Of a stretch of 64,000 nucleotides of DNA, positions 55,429-64,000 are shown piece after piece. A model generated the notes under the pieces. The model saw nothing but the letters and a program-made list of their open reading frames with translations. It was not told the DNA's origin and ran no database searches. The stretch lies in NCBI RefSeq assembly GCF_017813355.1, contig NZ_JAGIYZ010000009.1, forward strand, positions 1 through 64,000, written 5' to 3'. Made by a program: the position numbers and the translations under genes. Source of the DNA: Roseomonas nitratireducens. Lineage in GTDB: Bacteria > Pseudomonadota > Alphaproteobacteria > Acetobacterales > Acetobacteraceae. How positions within the stretch are numbered: position 1 is the first letter of the stretch; every line of letters begins with the position of its first letter.

Positions 55429-57095
55429 CGCACCAGCGCCGTGAAGCCGTTGGTGATCGGGTACCGCCGGTCCCGGCCGAAGGCACGCGCCGTGATCTTG
55501 ACGCCCGGCGGCGCCTGCCGTCGCTTGTACTCGGCGCGGTCGAGCAACCGCCACACGCGCAGCACGAGCGCGCGGTCATGGCCTTCTTCGACCAGGGCAT
55601 CGACCGACTTCTCGCCCTCGACCAGCCCTTCCAGGATGGCGTCCAGCACCTCGTAGGGCGGCAGGCTGTCCTGGTCCTTCTGGTCCGGACGCAACTCCGC
55701 CGAGGGCGGCTTGGTGATGACGCGCTCCGGCATCACCGGGCCCGCGGGCCCGCGCGCACCAGCCGGCACATGCGCGTTGCGCCAGCGGCAGAGCGCGAAG
55801 ACGGTCGTCTTGTAGACGTCCTTCAGCACGGAATAGCCACCCGCCATGTCGCCGTAGATGGTCGCGTAGCCGGTCGACATCTCGCTCTTGTTGCCGGTGG
55901 TCAGAAGCATCTCGCCGAACTTGTTCGACAGCGCCATCAGCGTCACGCCGCGGATGCGCGACTGGATGTTCTCCTCCGTGATGTCGGGCGGGCGGTTGCC
56001 GAAGGCCGGCGCGAGCATGGCGCCGAAGGCCTCCATCGCGGGCCCGATCCCGATCGTGTCGTAGCGGATGCCGAGGAGGCGGGCGCATTCCGCCGCGTCC
56101 TCCAGGCTGTCGCCGCTGGTATACGGGGACGGCATCATCACCGCGCGCACGCGGTCCGGCCCCAGCGCATCGACCGCGACCGCGGCGGACAGCGCGGAAT
56201 CGATCCCGCCGGACAGACCCAGCACCACGCCGGGAAAGCCGTTCTTGCCGACATAGTCGGCCAGGCCCAGCACCATCGCGGCGTAGATCTGCCCGAGCCG
56301 GTCCGGCGGCGGCACGACCGCGCCCTGCGCGCAGACCAGCCTTTCGCCCTCCCGGTGCCATTCGGTCAGCCGCACCTCCTCGCCGAAGCTCGGCATCAGG
56401 TGCGCAAGGGAGCGATCCGGGTTCAGCACGAAGGAGGCGCCGTCGAAGACGATTTCGTCCTGCCCGCCGACCTGTCCCAGGAAGACGAAGGGCAGGCCGG
56501 TCTCGACCACGCGCGTCACGGCGAGCGGCAGGCGCTGTCGCTCGTGCTTGTCGACCTCGAAGGGCGACCCGTTGATCGAGAGCAGGATCTCGGCGCCGGT
56601 CTCGCAGAGCGTCTCGGCGACGGTCGGCAGCCACCAATCCTCGCAGACCATCAGGCCGATGCGGAAGCCGCGGAAGACGATGGGGCCGGGTGCGGGGCCG
56701 GGGTCGAAGACGCGCTTCTCGTCGAACACGCCGTAATTCGGCAGTTCGTGCTTGGCGCGCCGGGCGGCAATGCGGCCGCCTTCCAGCAGGAAGGCCGCGT
56801 TGTGCAGTTTCTCCCCATCCTGCCAGGGGCCGCCCAGGATCACGCCGGGGCCGCCATCCGCGGTCTCGGCGGCCAGCGCGGCGATCACCTCGGCGCAGGC
56901 GTGCACATAGGCGGGCTTGCGGACCAGATCCTCGGGCAGGTAGCCGCCCACCGAGAATTCCGGCGTGACGAGCAGGTCGGCGCCGAGGCGCGCCGCCTCA
57001 GCCCGCGCGGCGCGGATGCGGTCCGCATTCGCGGTCAGCGCACCCACATGTGTGGTGTTGATCTGCGCGAGCGCGATCTTCAGCGTGTCGGCCAT
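55425..57095 (-). CDS. nadE: NAD(+) synthetase, glutamine-hydrolysing
   Basis: Last step of NAD synthesis: amidates nicotinate adenine dinucleotide using glutamine. The 556-residue protein has an N-terminal nitrilase-type glutaminase domain with Glu in VTPEFSVGGYLPEDL, Lys in AKHELPNYGVFDEKR and Cys in IGLMVCEDWW. The C-terminal ATP-pyrophosphatase domain has the P-loop LGLSGGIDSALSAAVAVD and TGNKSEMSTGYATIYGD. Nicotinate phosphoribosyltransferase lies 0.9 kb upstream in the same operon. Confidence 0.95.
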   Translation of the reverse strand: MADTLKIALAQINTTHVGALTANADRIRAARAEAARLGADLLVTPEFSVGGYLPEDLVRKPAYVHACAEVIAALAAETADGGPGVILGGPWQDGEKLHNAAFLLEGGRIAARRAKHELPNYGVFDEKRVFDPGPAPGPIVFRGFRIGLMVCEDWWLPTVAETLCETGAEILLSINGSPFEVDKHERQRLPLAVTRVVETGLPFVFLGQVGGQDEIVFDGASFVLNPDRSLAHLMPSFGEEVRLTEWHREGERLVCAQGAVVPPPDRLGQIYAAMVLGLADYVGKNGFPGVVLGLSGGIDSALSAAVAVDALGPDRVRAVMMPSPYTSGDSLEDAAECARLLGIRYDTIGIGPAMEAFGAMLAPAFGNRPPDITEENIQSRIRGVTLMALSNKFGEMLLTTGNKSEMSTGYATIYGDMAGGYSVLKDVYKTTVFALCRWRNAHVPAGARGPAGPVMPERVITKPPSAELRPDQKDQDSLPPYEVLDAILEGLVEGEKSVDALVEEGHDRALVLRVWRLLDRAEYKRRQAPPGVKITARAFGRDRRYPITNGFTALVR

Positions 57096-57129
57096 GATTG
57101 GCGGAACCTAGGTATGCCGGGGGTGGGGG

Positions 57130-58011
57130 TCAACGCGCGCGGCCCATGCCGAGCACCAGGCCGGCCGAAACAGCGAGCACGGCGAGCATGCCGGCCGGCG
57201 CCAGCGTCTCCCCCAGCAGGGGCCAGGCGGCGGCGGCAACGATGCCTGGCACCGCCGCCCCGATCATGGTCGTGATCGTCGGCCCAAGCGCCGCGACCGA
57301 GCGCGTGTAGAGGATGCCCGCCACCACCGCGGCGCCGACTCCCTGGAAGGCCGCCTGCCCGAGGATCGCGCCCCAGGATGCCTCGGCAAGCCCCGAGGGA
57401 AGAATCAGCCACCAAATGGGCAGGTAGATCGGCGCCGCCAGCAGGCCGATAGCCAGTGTCGTGTCGATCGCCGGCAGCGCCCAGCGCTGGACCAGCAGCG
57501 TATAGACCGCCCAGGAGGAGACGGCGGCCAGGAACAGCAGGTCCCCGCGCCAGGCCCCGGTTTCCGCCCCGCCGCCAACCACCGCGAGCGCCAGGCTGCC
57601 GAGCACGATCCCGAGGATGCCGAGCCATTGCCTGGCGGCGAGCCGGCCCATACCGGTCGCGAGGCCGAGCAACGCCGTCACGGCGGGCAGGCCGGCGGCC
57701 ATGATCGTGGCGCCGTGGGCGGCAGGCGCGAGGGCGAAGCCCGCATAGGCAAGAAGGGGGAAGCCGAAGCCCGCGAAAACCAGCACCGCTGGCAGCCGAC
57801 CCGGGGCGATGCGCGGCAGCCCGCGCAGGGCCAGGAAGGGCAGCACGCAAAGGAAGGCCCCGCCATAGCGCAGGGCGGCGATGTCCCACGGCGTCAGCGA
57901 TTCCCGCGCGACGTGCCGGGAGACGAGGTGGAAGCTGGCCCATACCGCCAGCAGCATCATGGCGCATGCCCAGCCGATGCGGCGTTCGCGCGCCGCGGCC
58001 GCATCGCTCAC
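57130..58011 (-). CDS. EamA/DMT-superfamily transporter
   Basis: A 293-residue inner-membrane protein with ten hydrophobic segments in two EamA repeats. Typical pieces are VWASFHLVSRHVARESLTPWD, the LRYGGAFL helix, and in the second half AALGPTITTMIGAAVPGIVA. Substrate unknown. The ATG at 58011 overlaps the stop of nicotinate phosphoribosyltransferase (ATGA), and nadE starts 34 bases after its stop. That position suggests a link to a pyridine or related metabolite, which is inference. Confidence 0.88.
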   Translation of the reverse strand: MSDAAAARERRIGWACAMMLLAVWASFHLVSRHVARESLTPWDIAALRYGGAFLCVLPFLALRGLPRIAPGRLPAVLVFAGFGFPLLAYAGFALAPAAHGATIMAAGLPAVTALLGLATGMGRLAARQWLGILGIVLGSLALAVVGGGAETGAWRGDLLFLAAVSSWAVYTLLVQRWALPAIDTTLAIGLLAAPIYLPIWWLILPSGLAEASWGAILGQAAFQGVGAAVVAGILYTRSVAALGPTITTMIGAAVPGIVAAAAWPLLGETLAPAGMLAVLAVSAGLVLGMGRAR

Positions 58012-59246
58012 CCGTGGCCGCCGTTCTTCTTCCGCGCCTCTCCATGCCGCAGGAGGAATTCACGCCCGACCTTCACGCGCGGCACGCCGTCATATTCGAC
58101 GATGTCGGCCGTGGCGTAGGTCTCGTTCCAGGCGTCCGGGATGAAGGAGCCGGTGCCGACCACGTCGATCGGGGCCTTCGCCTCGGCCATCACGCGGCAC
58201 TTTCCGACGCCGAAGCCCGACGATGCGACGATGCGCACCTTCGGGAAACCGGCCTGGTCCAGCGCTTCCCGCATCTTCCACACGGCGGCGGCGGACACGC
58301 CGGTGCCGACCAGATGGCGGAGTTCGGTCTCGCTGCGGTAGCGGCGAATCGCGCCCGGCGCGTGGCGTTCCAGGACGGCGTAGGATTCCGCCGGGTCGAG
58401 CCCCTCGAGGAACCGCCCGCCATGGGTGTCGAGCCGCACCGCGAGCCGTCCGGCCGCCGCGAGTTCCGGGAAGCGGCGCGCGACCGCGACGCCATCCGTG
58501 ACCTCGCGCCCGAAGAAGTCGACCAGCACCGTCAGCGCCTGGTCGGGGAAGGTCTCGTGGAACATTTCCGCCGCGCGCACCGTCGTGCCGGCGTAGCCGA
58601 TCAGCGCATGCGGCATCGTGCCGTAGCCGGACGACTGGCCGAACCAATGCGCGGTCGCGTCGTTCGCATTGCCGATGAAGCCCTTGGCCCCTTCGCGCTG
58701 CGCCGCGCGACTGCCGACCGAGGCGGCATAGGCCATCATCTCCTGCATCTCGGCACCGGCGCAGTGCCGGGCCTCCATGGCCAGGAACGCGACCTGGGGA
58801 AGTTCCAGGCACATCTGGTAGGCGTTGTGCGCGGCGACGCAGGCCGCGCCCAGCTTCTGCAGCAGGATCGTCTCGAGGTCCGACAGCGCGACGAAGGAGC
58901 CGGTGATATAGAGCAGCGGGTCGCCCGCGCCGACCCAATGCCCCTCCTCGTGCATCACCTCGATCTTGATCTCCGTGCCGCGCGCCGCGGCGACGGCGCG
59001 AAGCCAGTCGAGCATCAGCCGCGGCGCCGAGACGACGGGCCGCCGGAGAAACACCGCATAGGTCACGCGCGCATCGCCGAAGCGGGCGACGATCGCCTTG
59101 GTGCGGTTGAAATAGCTGTCGGTACGCGCGCTGATCGCCGCATCCGTCGTGTCGGCAGGGGCCGAAGCGGGTCCGCCCCGCTTCGGCACGCCGGTGGCGA
59201 GCGCGTCGCCGAGCGCGCCTGCGCCCAGCGCGGGCGGCTTGTTCAC
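58008..59246 (-). CDS. pncB: Nicotinate phosphoribosyltransferase
   Basis: Salvages nicotinate by attaching a phosphoribosyl group to give nicotinate mononucleotide. The 412-residue protein has [13 protein letters not shown] near the N terminus, [14 protein letters not shown], the [14 protein letters not shown] segment, [27 protein letters not shown] and the phosphate-binding [11 protein letters not shown]. The last is characteristic of NAPRTase-like barrels. Start is GTG 59246, overlapping the DAHP synthase stop. With nadE nearby, the operon holds two of the three steps of the Preiss-Handler route; nadD is not in the window. Confidence 0.88.
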   Translation of the reverse strand: MNKPPALGAGALGDALATGVPKRGGPASAPADTTDAAISARTDSYFNRTKAIVARFGDARVTYAVFLRRPVVSAPRLMLDWLRAVAAARGTEIKIEVMHEEGHWVGAGDPLLYITGSFVALSDLETILLQKLGAACVAAHNAYQMCLELPQVAFLAMEARHCAGAEMQEMMAYAASVGSRAAQREGAKGFIGNANDATAHWFGQSSGYGTMPHALIGYAGTTVRAAEMFHETFPDQALTVLVDFFGREVTDGVAVARRFPELAAAGRLAVRLDTHGGRFLEGLDPAESYAVLERHAPGAIRRYRSETELRHLVGTGVSAAAVWKMREALDQAGFPKVRIVASSGFGVGKCRVMAEAKAPIDVVGTGSFIPDAWNETYATADIVEYDGVPRVKVGREFLLRHGEARKKNGGHG

Positions 59247-60622
59247 TGCGCCGCCTGCGCCGGGGCGGATTGAACGGCGGCCTTGCGCGCCTTCAGTTCC
59301 TCGGCGATCAGGAAGGCGAGTTCGAGCGACTGCTCGGCATTCAGCCGCGGATCGCAGGTCGTGGCGTAGTTGGCCGACAGATCGGCCTCCGACAGGCGAT
59401 GCGCGCCGCCGAGGCACTCCGTCACCTCCTGCCCCGTCATCTCCACATGCACGCCGCCGGCGACCGTGCCCTCGGCCTCGTGCACGTCGAAGAAGCGGCG
59501 CACTTCCTCGAGGATCGCGTCGAAGGCGCGCGTCTTGTAGCCGCCGACGGTGGTGGTGTTGCCGTGCATCGGGTCGCACAGCCAGGTGACGTTGCGCCCG
59601 GCATCGCGCACCGCGCGCACGAGCGCCGGCAGCTTCGCCTCCACCTTGTCCGCCCCCATACGCGAGATGAGGGTCAGGCGCCCCTTCTCGTTCGCGGGGT
59701 TCAGGATCTCGGTGAGGCGGACGAGTTCGCCCGCGTCCATGCTCGGGCCGACCTTCATGCCGATCGGGTTCTTCACGCCGCGCAGGAATTCCACATGCGC
59801 CCCGTCCGGCTGGCGCGTGCGATCGCCGATCCAGAGGAAATGGGCGGAACAGGCATAGGCGTCGCCCGTGGTGGAATCGATGCGCGTCAGCGCCTGCTCG
59901 TAGGGCAGCAGCAGGCTTTCGTGGCTCGTGTAGAAGTCGGTCTCGCGCACCTGCGGCAGGTCGGACATGCCGCAGGCCTGCATGAAGTTCAGCGTCTGGT
60001 CGATGCGCGTCGCGAGGTCCGCATAGCGCTCGGCCAGCGGGCTGCGGGCAACGAAGCCCAGGTTCCAGCGATGCACGTGGTGCAGGTCGGCATAGCCGCC
60101 GGTCGCGAAGGCGCGCAGCAGGTTCATCGTGCCGGCCGACTGCATGTAGGCGAATTCCATGCGCGCCGGGTCGGGGATGCGGGCCTCGGCCGTGAAGTCG
60201 GGCCCGTTGACGATGTCCCCGCGATAGGAGGGCAGGGCGACGCCCTCGCGCGTCTCGGTGTCCGAAGACCGCGGCTTTGCGAACTGCCCGGCCATGCGGC
60301 CGAGCTTCACCACAGGCACCTGCCCGCCGAAGGTCAGCACCACCGCCATCTGAAGCAGCACGCGGAAGGTGTCGCGGATGACGTTGGCGGTGAAGTCGGA
60401 GAAGCTTTCGGCGCAATCCCCGCCCTGCAGGACGAAGGCCTCGCCATCGCCGGCGCGTGCGAGCGCCGCCCGGAGGCGCCGGGCCTCGCCTGCAAAAACA
60501 AGCGGGGGAAATCGCGCGATCTTCCCTTCCATCGCGGCAAGCGCCGCCTGGTCGGGATATTCCGGCACCTGCCGGATCGGCATCGCCCGCCAGCTATCGG
60601 GGCTCCAGCCTCGCGCGGTCAT
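59243..60622 (-). CDS. aroG: Class II DAHP synthase (shikimate pathway entry)
   Basis: Condenses phosphoenolpyruvate and erythrose-4-phosphate, the first step of aromatic amino acid synthesis. The 459-residue class II (plant/Mycobacterium type) enzyme has [23 protein letters not shown], the substrate-binding [31 protein letters not shown], the metal ligands in [10 protein letters not shown] and [18 protein letters not shown], and [19 protein letters not shown]. The ATG at 60622 lies about ten bases after GGAGGAG. It heads a seven-gene coupled operon running down to gltX. Confidence 0.93.
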   Translation of the reverse strand: MTARGWSPDSWRAMPIRQVPEYPDQAALAAMEGKIARFPPLVFAGEARRLRAALARAGDGEAFVLQGGDCAESFSDFTANVIRDTFRVLLQMAVVLTFGGQVPVVKLGRMAGQFAKPRSSDTETREGVALPSYRGDIVNGPDFTAEARIPDPARMEFAYMQSAGTMNLLRAFATGGYADLHHVHRWNLGFVARSPLAERYADLATRIDQTLNFMQACGMSDLPQVRETDFYTSHESLLLPYEQALTRIDSTTGDAYACSAHFLWIGDRTRQPDGAHVEFLRGVKNPIGMKVGPSMDAGELVRLTEILNPANEKGRLTLISRMGADKVEAKLPALVRAVRDAGRNVTWLCDPMHGNTTTVGGYKTRAFDAILEEVRRFFDVHEAEGTVAGGVHVEMTGQEVTECLGGAHRLSEADLSANYATTCDPRLNAEQSLELAFLIAEELKARKAAVQSAPAQAAQ

Positions 60623-60734
60623 TGTCTGGCACTCTCCTCCAAGAAGATCGCACACCATAGCCGTCCCGCCCGGGATGGGGGAAGCACCGGGGCCATGCGA
60701 TGCTGGCGGGGCAAATGGGCGGGGGAGGCGCGGC

Positions 60735-61901
60735 ATGGGCGTGTCGGATGCGATCGGGATCCTGATGCAGGGGGCCGTGCAGGCCGGGAAGGTGCCCGGC
60801 GTCGCCGTGGCGCTCGGCGGGCGGGAGGAGGAAGGCTTCGCCGCGGGTTATGGCCTGCGCCGCCTCGGCGCCCCGGAGCCGATGGGCGCGGACACCGTCG
60901 CCTGGATCGCCTCCATGACCAAGGCGGTGACCGCGACCGCCGCGATGCGCCTGGTTGAGCAGGGGCGCCTGTCGCTCGATGCGCCGGCATCGGATGCGGT
61001 GGCCGGCCTGGCGGACGTCCGGGTCCTCGAAGGCTTCGCCGAGGACGGCACGCCCCGCACCCGCCCACCCAGGCGCGCGGTCACGCTGCGCCACCTCCTG
61101 ACCCACACATCCGGTTTCGCCTACGACATGTGGAGCCCGGCGATCGGGCGCTTCCGCAAGGCGACCGGCACGCCCGCCGTCACCACCTGCCGCAACGCCG
61201 CGCTTGGCCTGCCGCTGCTGTTCGACCCCGGGGAGGGCTGGACCTACGGGATCGGCATCGACTGGGCGGGAAAGATGGTGGAGGCGGCGAGCGGGGAGAG
61301 CCTCGGCGCGCATGTCGCGCGGACCCTCTTCGCACCGCTCGGCATGGCCGATACGGCGTTCCGGCTGAGCGACGAGATGCGCGCGCGGCGTGCCGCCGTG
61401 CACGCGCGCGCGCCGGACGGCACGTTGGCCCCGACCGATTTCGAGGTCGTGCAGGACCCGGAATTCGAGATGGGCGGCGGTGGGCTGTATTCGACCGCGC
61501 GCGACTATCTGCGCTTCGCGCGGATGCTGCTGAATGGCGGGCGGTTCGGTCGCGAGCGCTTCCTGAAGCCGGAAACGCTCGCCGAGATGGCGCGGGACCA
61601 GATCGCCCCGCTCTCCGTCACGCCCATGGTTTCGGCAGCCCCCGCCGCGACGAACGATGTCGACTTCTTCCCCGGCCTGCCCTGCGGCTGGAGCCTGACG
61701 CATCTCGTCAACCGCGCGACGACGCCCCAGGGGCGGTCCAAGGGTTCGCTCGCCTGGGCGGGGCTCGCGAACACCTATTGCTGGATCGATTTCGGACGCG
61801 GCACGGCCGGTGTCTTCGTCAGCCAGATCATGCCCTTCTTCGATGCCGAGGCGGTCGCGCTGTTCCGGGGGTTCGAGGCGCGGGTGAACGGGCTGGGCTA
61901 A
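60735..61901 (+). CDS. Beta-lactamase-fold serine hydrolase (esterase family VIII-like)
   Basis: A 388-residue penicillin-binding-like serine hydrolase. Catalytic Ser and Lys are in [10 protein letters not shown], the Tyr motif in [12 protein letters not shown], and [14 protein letters not shown] is the usual preceding segment. A Gly-rich [20 protein letters not shown] follows. No signal peptide, so cytoplasmic; such proteins are commonly EstB-type esterases rather than antibiotic-degrading lactamases. ATG at 60735 has GGGAGG seven bases upstream. It is divergent from the DAHP synthase gene. Natural substrate unknown. Confidence 0.87.
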   Translation: MGVSDAIGILMQGAVQAGKVPGVAVALGGREEEGFAAGYGLRRLGAPEPMGADTVAWIASMTKAVTATAAMRLVEQGRLSLDAPASDAVAGLADVRVLEGFAEDGTPRTRPPRRAVTLRHLLTHTSGFAYDMWSPAIGRFRKATGTPAVTTCRNAALGLPLLFDPGEGWTYGIGIDWAGKMVEAASGESLGAHVARTLFAPLGMADTAFRLSDEMRARRAAVHARAPDGTLAPTDFEVVQDPEFEMGGGGLYSTARDYLRFARMLLNGGRFGRERFLKPETLAEMARDQIAPLSVTPMVSAAPAATNDVDFFPGLPCGWSLTHLVNRATTPQGRSKGSLAWAGLANTYCWIDFGRGTAGVFVSQIMPFFDAEAVALFRGFEARVNGLG

Positions 61902-61911
61902 GGCGGACCTG

Positions 61912-62532
61912 TCACTCCGGACGCGCGCGCGGCGCGAACCGCTCGATCATGGCGATTGGCAGCAGGTGGTCATAGGCACAAGCGCGGATCGCGCCGCGAT
62001 GCGTCGCGATCCAGTCATTCTCGAAGGCAAAGGCGCGCTTCTCGTAGACGTTGCCGTACCCGTCACGGCGAAACGCCTCATCGTACAGGACATCGGCGAC
62101 GTTCCGCCCGAACCATGTCCGGCCTTGCCGCCACACCTCGTGAACATGATGCAACTCATGCAGCAGGCGGCCGAGCGTCTTGTCGCGCGCCTCGTCGAAG
62201 GACTTTGCGCGCACGCCCTGCGGAAGGCCCCGAAGCTGCGTCATCTCTACCTTCGTCACCGGTCCCGCGGTCGCCGCGACATCGATGGCGATGGATCCCA
62301 TGAGCATGCCGGCCTGGACGATGTTCGTCACGCGGACCGGCGAACCCTGGACGGCGCCCGCATCGGCGTCGTCGGGATGCACCGCAGCCGCCGCCCAGCC
62401 GGGATGATCCTTGCCGATGGTGAAGATCGCCGCGATGACTTTCGGCACCTCCGGGCGCACCTCCGCAAAGGACGCATCGAGCCCGCGCAGCGTGGCATCC
62501 TCGAGCCAGATCGACAGGAACTCCGACGCCAT
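61912..62532 (-). CDS. Unknown protein with an HExxH zinc-peptidase-like motif
   Basis: A 206-residue protein of no family I recognise. The central segment RLLHELHHVHEVWRQG contains HELHH, a classic HExxH zinc-binding motif, followed by HE, and a later YDEAFRRDGYGNVYEKRAFAFENDW segment could supply the third ligand. The N-terminal half holds VPKVIAAIFTIGKDHPGWAA and VRVTNIVQAGMLMGSIAID. No signal peptide or membrane span. It starts 4 bases after the MFS transporter stop, so it is probably in that operon. Peptidase activity is only suggested by the motif. Confidence 0.75.
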   Translation of the reverse strand: MASEFLSIWLEDATLRGLDASFAEVRPEVPKVIAAIFTIGKDHPGWAAAAVHPDDADAGAVQGSPVRVTNIVQAGMLMGSIAIDVAATAGPVTKVEMTQLRGLPQGVRAKSFDEARDKTLGRLLHELHHVHEVWRQGRTWFGRNVADVLYDEAFRRDGYGNVYEKRAFAFENDWIATHRGAIRACAYDHLLPIAMIERFAPRARPE

Positions 62533-62536
62533 CGCC

Positions 62537-63751
62537 TCACTCCGCCGGCGCCAGCCCCCGCGGCCGCGCCGCTTGCTCGCGCGGCAGCAGCAGCGCCGCG
62601 GCGAGCATCGCCGCCGTCAGCACCGCGAGGATCGCGAACAGGATCGGCGCGCCCGAGGCCCCGTCGGCATAGGTCCAGGCGACCAGGTTCACCCCGATCG
62701 GCGCCGCCGCGAAGCCCATGGCGAACTTCATCCCGAAGGCCAGGCCACGCCGCCGACCCGAGGAATAGCGCGCGAGCAGGAGGTTCTCGACCGGCGCCGA
62801 CATGTCGAAGGTGAAGCCGATGACGGCCGCCGCCAGCACCGCGCCAGGCCCGCCGACCAGCCCCGCCAGCGCCAGCGGCACCAGCTTCAGCACGAAGGTC
62901 GCGACATAGAGCCATTTGAAGGGCAGCCGGTCCGCCAACCTGCCGCCGACAAGCTGGCCGACGCTGCCGAGCAGCAAGGTCGCGCCGACGACGAGGCCGA
63001 GTTGCGCCGCCTCCCCCGCATCGAGCGCGAGCGTGTCGCTCAGCCACTTCGGCAGCGCGGTCTGGAACGCCTGGTAGACGATGGAGCCGAGGGTGAAGGT
63101 CACGGCGAGCACGACCAGCACGCCGAGCGGCGCGCGGCTGTCGGGCTCCGCGCCCATCGCCTGTGCCGTGCGCGCGGGGGCCGTCGTCGCGACACGCCCG
63201 GCCAGGATCGCCGTGACCAGCATGACGCCGCCCGCGACGGTCAGCACGCCGGGCACGATCAGCGCCGCGCGCCAGCCGGCAAGCACGACCAGGCCGCCCG
63301 TGATCGCCGCCGCCAGCGCCACGCCGAAGGACCCGGCGATGCCGAGCCATCCCATGACCCGCCCGCGAAGCTCGACCGGCGCGGCCATCGAGACCCAGGC
63401 CATGCCGACCGGGTGGTAGAGCGCTCCGAACAGGCCGATGGCAGCCAGCGCCGTCGCCATGCCGGACGGGCTGGCCACCAGCCCCGCCGCGACGGAAGAC
63501 GCACCGATGCCGAGGTAGAAGACCGCCATCATCCGCGCATGGCCGAAGCGGTCCGCGAGCCAGCCCGCCGCCGGCGCACCGAGGCCGATCAGCATCGCGC
63601 CCAGGGTCCAGAGCGTGATGACCTCCGCATACGGCTTCTCCCACACCCGCTCGAGCACGATGGCGAGGGTTAGGAAGATCCCGGTCAGCACATGGTGGGC
63701 GAAATGGCCGGCCGCCGCGAACAGGACGATCAGCCGCGCGGCCGGCGCCAT
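62537..63751 (-). CDS. MFS transporter (FSR/fosmidomycin-resistance-like)
   Basis: A 404-residue major facilitator with twelve hydrophobic segments. It starts RLIVLFAAAGHFAHHVLTGIF, has the loop 2-3 motif GWLADRFGHARMM, GLFGALYHPVGMAW, the half-symmetry VELRGRVMGWLGIAGSFG, and GQLVGGRLADRLPFKW in the second half. The GHxxHH-type start and YHP element recall the FSR branch of drug exporters. Its substrate is not evident. It begins directly after the glutathione reductase stop (no gap), so the two are coupled. Confidence 0.88.
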   Translation of the reverse strand: MAPAARLIVLFAAAGHFAHHVLTGIFLTLAIVLERVWEKPYAEVITLWTLGAMLIGLGAPAAGWLADRFGHARMMAVFYLGIGASSVAAGLVASPSGMATALAAIGLFGALYHPVGMAWVSMAAPVELRGRVMGWLGIAGSFGVALAAAITGGLVVLAGWRAALIVPGVLTVAGGVMLVTAILAGRVATTAPARTAQAMGAEPDSRAPLGVLVVLAVTFTLGSIVYQAFQTALPKWLSDTLALDAGEAAQLGLVVGATLLLGSVGQLVGGRLADRLPFKWLYVATFVLKLVPLALAGLVGGPGAVLAAAVIGFTFDMSAPVENLLLARYSSGRRRGLAFGMKFAMGFAAAPIGVNLVAWTYADGASGAPILFAILAVLTAAMLAAALLLPREQAARPRGLAPAE

Positions 63752-64000
63752 CTACTGCGCCGCGGCCTGCACGCCGGCGACGCGGGTGCGCGTGCGCAGC
63801 GTCACGAACTCCTCCGCCGCCGTCGGATGGATGCCGATGGTGCGGTCGAAATCCTGCTTGGTCGCGCCCATCACCACGGCGATGCCGATGCCCTGCATGA
63901 TCTCGGCCGCATCCTCCCCCAGCATATGCGCGCCGAGGACTTTCTGCGTGCGCTGGCAGACCACCAGCTTCATCAGCGTCTTGCGGCCCTGCCGCCCGCT
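63752..64000 (-). CDS. gor: Glutathione-disulfide reductase, C-terminal end only (window edge)
   Basis: The last 82 codons of a class I flavin disulfide reductase that runs off the right end of the window; its start is outside. The visible dimerisation domain reads [34 protein letters not shown], and [26 protein letters not shown] carries the active-site His-Glu pair that assists the partner subunit and is typical of glutathione reductases. Its TAG stop abuts the ATG of the MFS gene. Confidence 0.85.
   Translation of the reverse strand, partial: SGRQGRKTLMKLVVCQRTQKVLGAHMLGEDAAEIMQGIGIAVVMGATKQDFDRTIGIHPTAAEEFVTLRTRTRVAGVQAAAQ

Noticed and set aside
60735..61901. Serine hydrolase as an antibiotic-resistance beta-lactamase
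   Set aside because: No signal peptide, and the motif set fits family VIII esterases; resistance is not supported.

Overview
The window reads as chromosome of a GC-rich (about 70 percent by eye) alphaproteobacterium, most likely an Acetobacteraceae member of the Roseomonas type. Evidence: three orphan tripartite-tricarboxylate receptor (TctC) proteins, an imuA-imuB-dnaE2 mutagenesis cassette behind an alphaproteobacterial LexA box (GAAC-N7-GAAC), many ATGA/GTGA overlaps, GTG and TTG starts, and many acyl-CoA enzymes. No phage, CRISPR array, intact insertion sequence or tRNA was seen. The family assignment is inference.

Left end (1-5 kb): an AT-rich stretch carries a minus-strand boxA and promoter, as expected for an rRNA operon lying just outside the window. 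Next come a sugar-nucleotide epimerase broken by a one-base frameshift, gmhA, a LysR regulator divergent from a DUF1127 gene, and a cysteine operon (cysK plus serine acetyltransferase). From 5.2 to 10.9 kb lies the SOS-type imuA-imuB-dnaE2 operon. Its imuB start region contains a 207-bp element with long, structured inverted repeats that keeps the reading frame.

11-23.9 kb: one long minus-strand run joins a Liv-type ABC importer (livG, H, M, binding protein, livF) and an AMP-forming acyl-CoA ligase to leucine catabolism (isovaleryl-CoA dehydrogenase, methylcrotonyl-CoA carboxylase beta and alpha). A glycerophosphodiesterase gene precedes it. 24-28 kb: an orphan TRAP-like binding protein is paired with a three-step hybrid histidine kinase.

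28-42 kb: two convergent accessory operons meet with a 14-base overlap. The plus-strand set is alpha/beta hydrolase, EamA exporter, class II aldolase, TctC receptor, metallo-beta-lactamase-fold hydrolase, acyl-CoA dehydrogenase and CoA-transferase. The minus-strand set is M29 aminopeptidase, D-aminopeptidase, GAF protein, TctC receptor, two enoyl-CoA hydratases and a dienoyl-CoA-reductase-like SDR. Together they look like an uncharacterised acid or amide degradation locus.

42-64 kb is mostly housekeeping: class Ia ribonucleotide reductase (nrdA and nrdB separated by a TctC receptor and a universal stress protein), SCO1-type copper chaperone, prenyl diphosphate synthase, tRNA methyltransferases, and cysS. 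A tightly coupled run follows: class II DAHP synthase, nicotinate phosphoribosyltransferase, EamA permease, NAD synthetase, two small paralogous unknown proteins and a glutamyl-tRNA synthetase. The right end holds a serine hydrolase, an HExxH-containing unknown protein, an MFS transporter and the C-terminal end of a glutathione reductase cut by the window edge.
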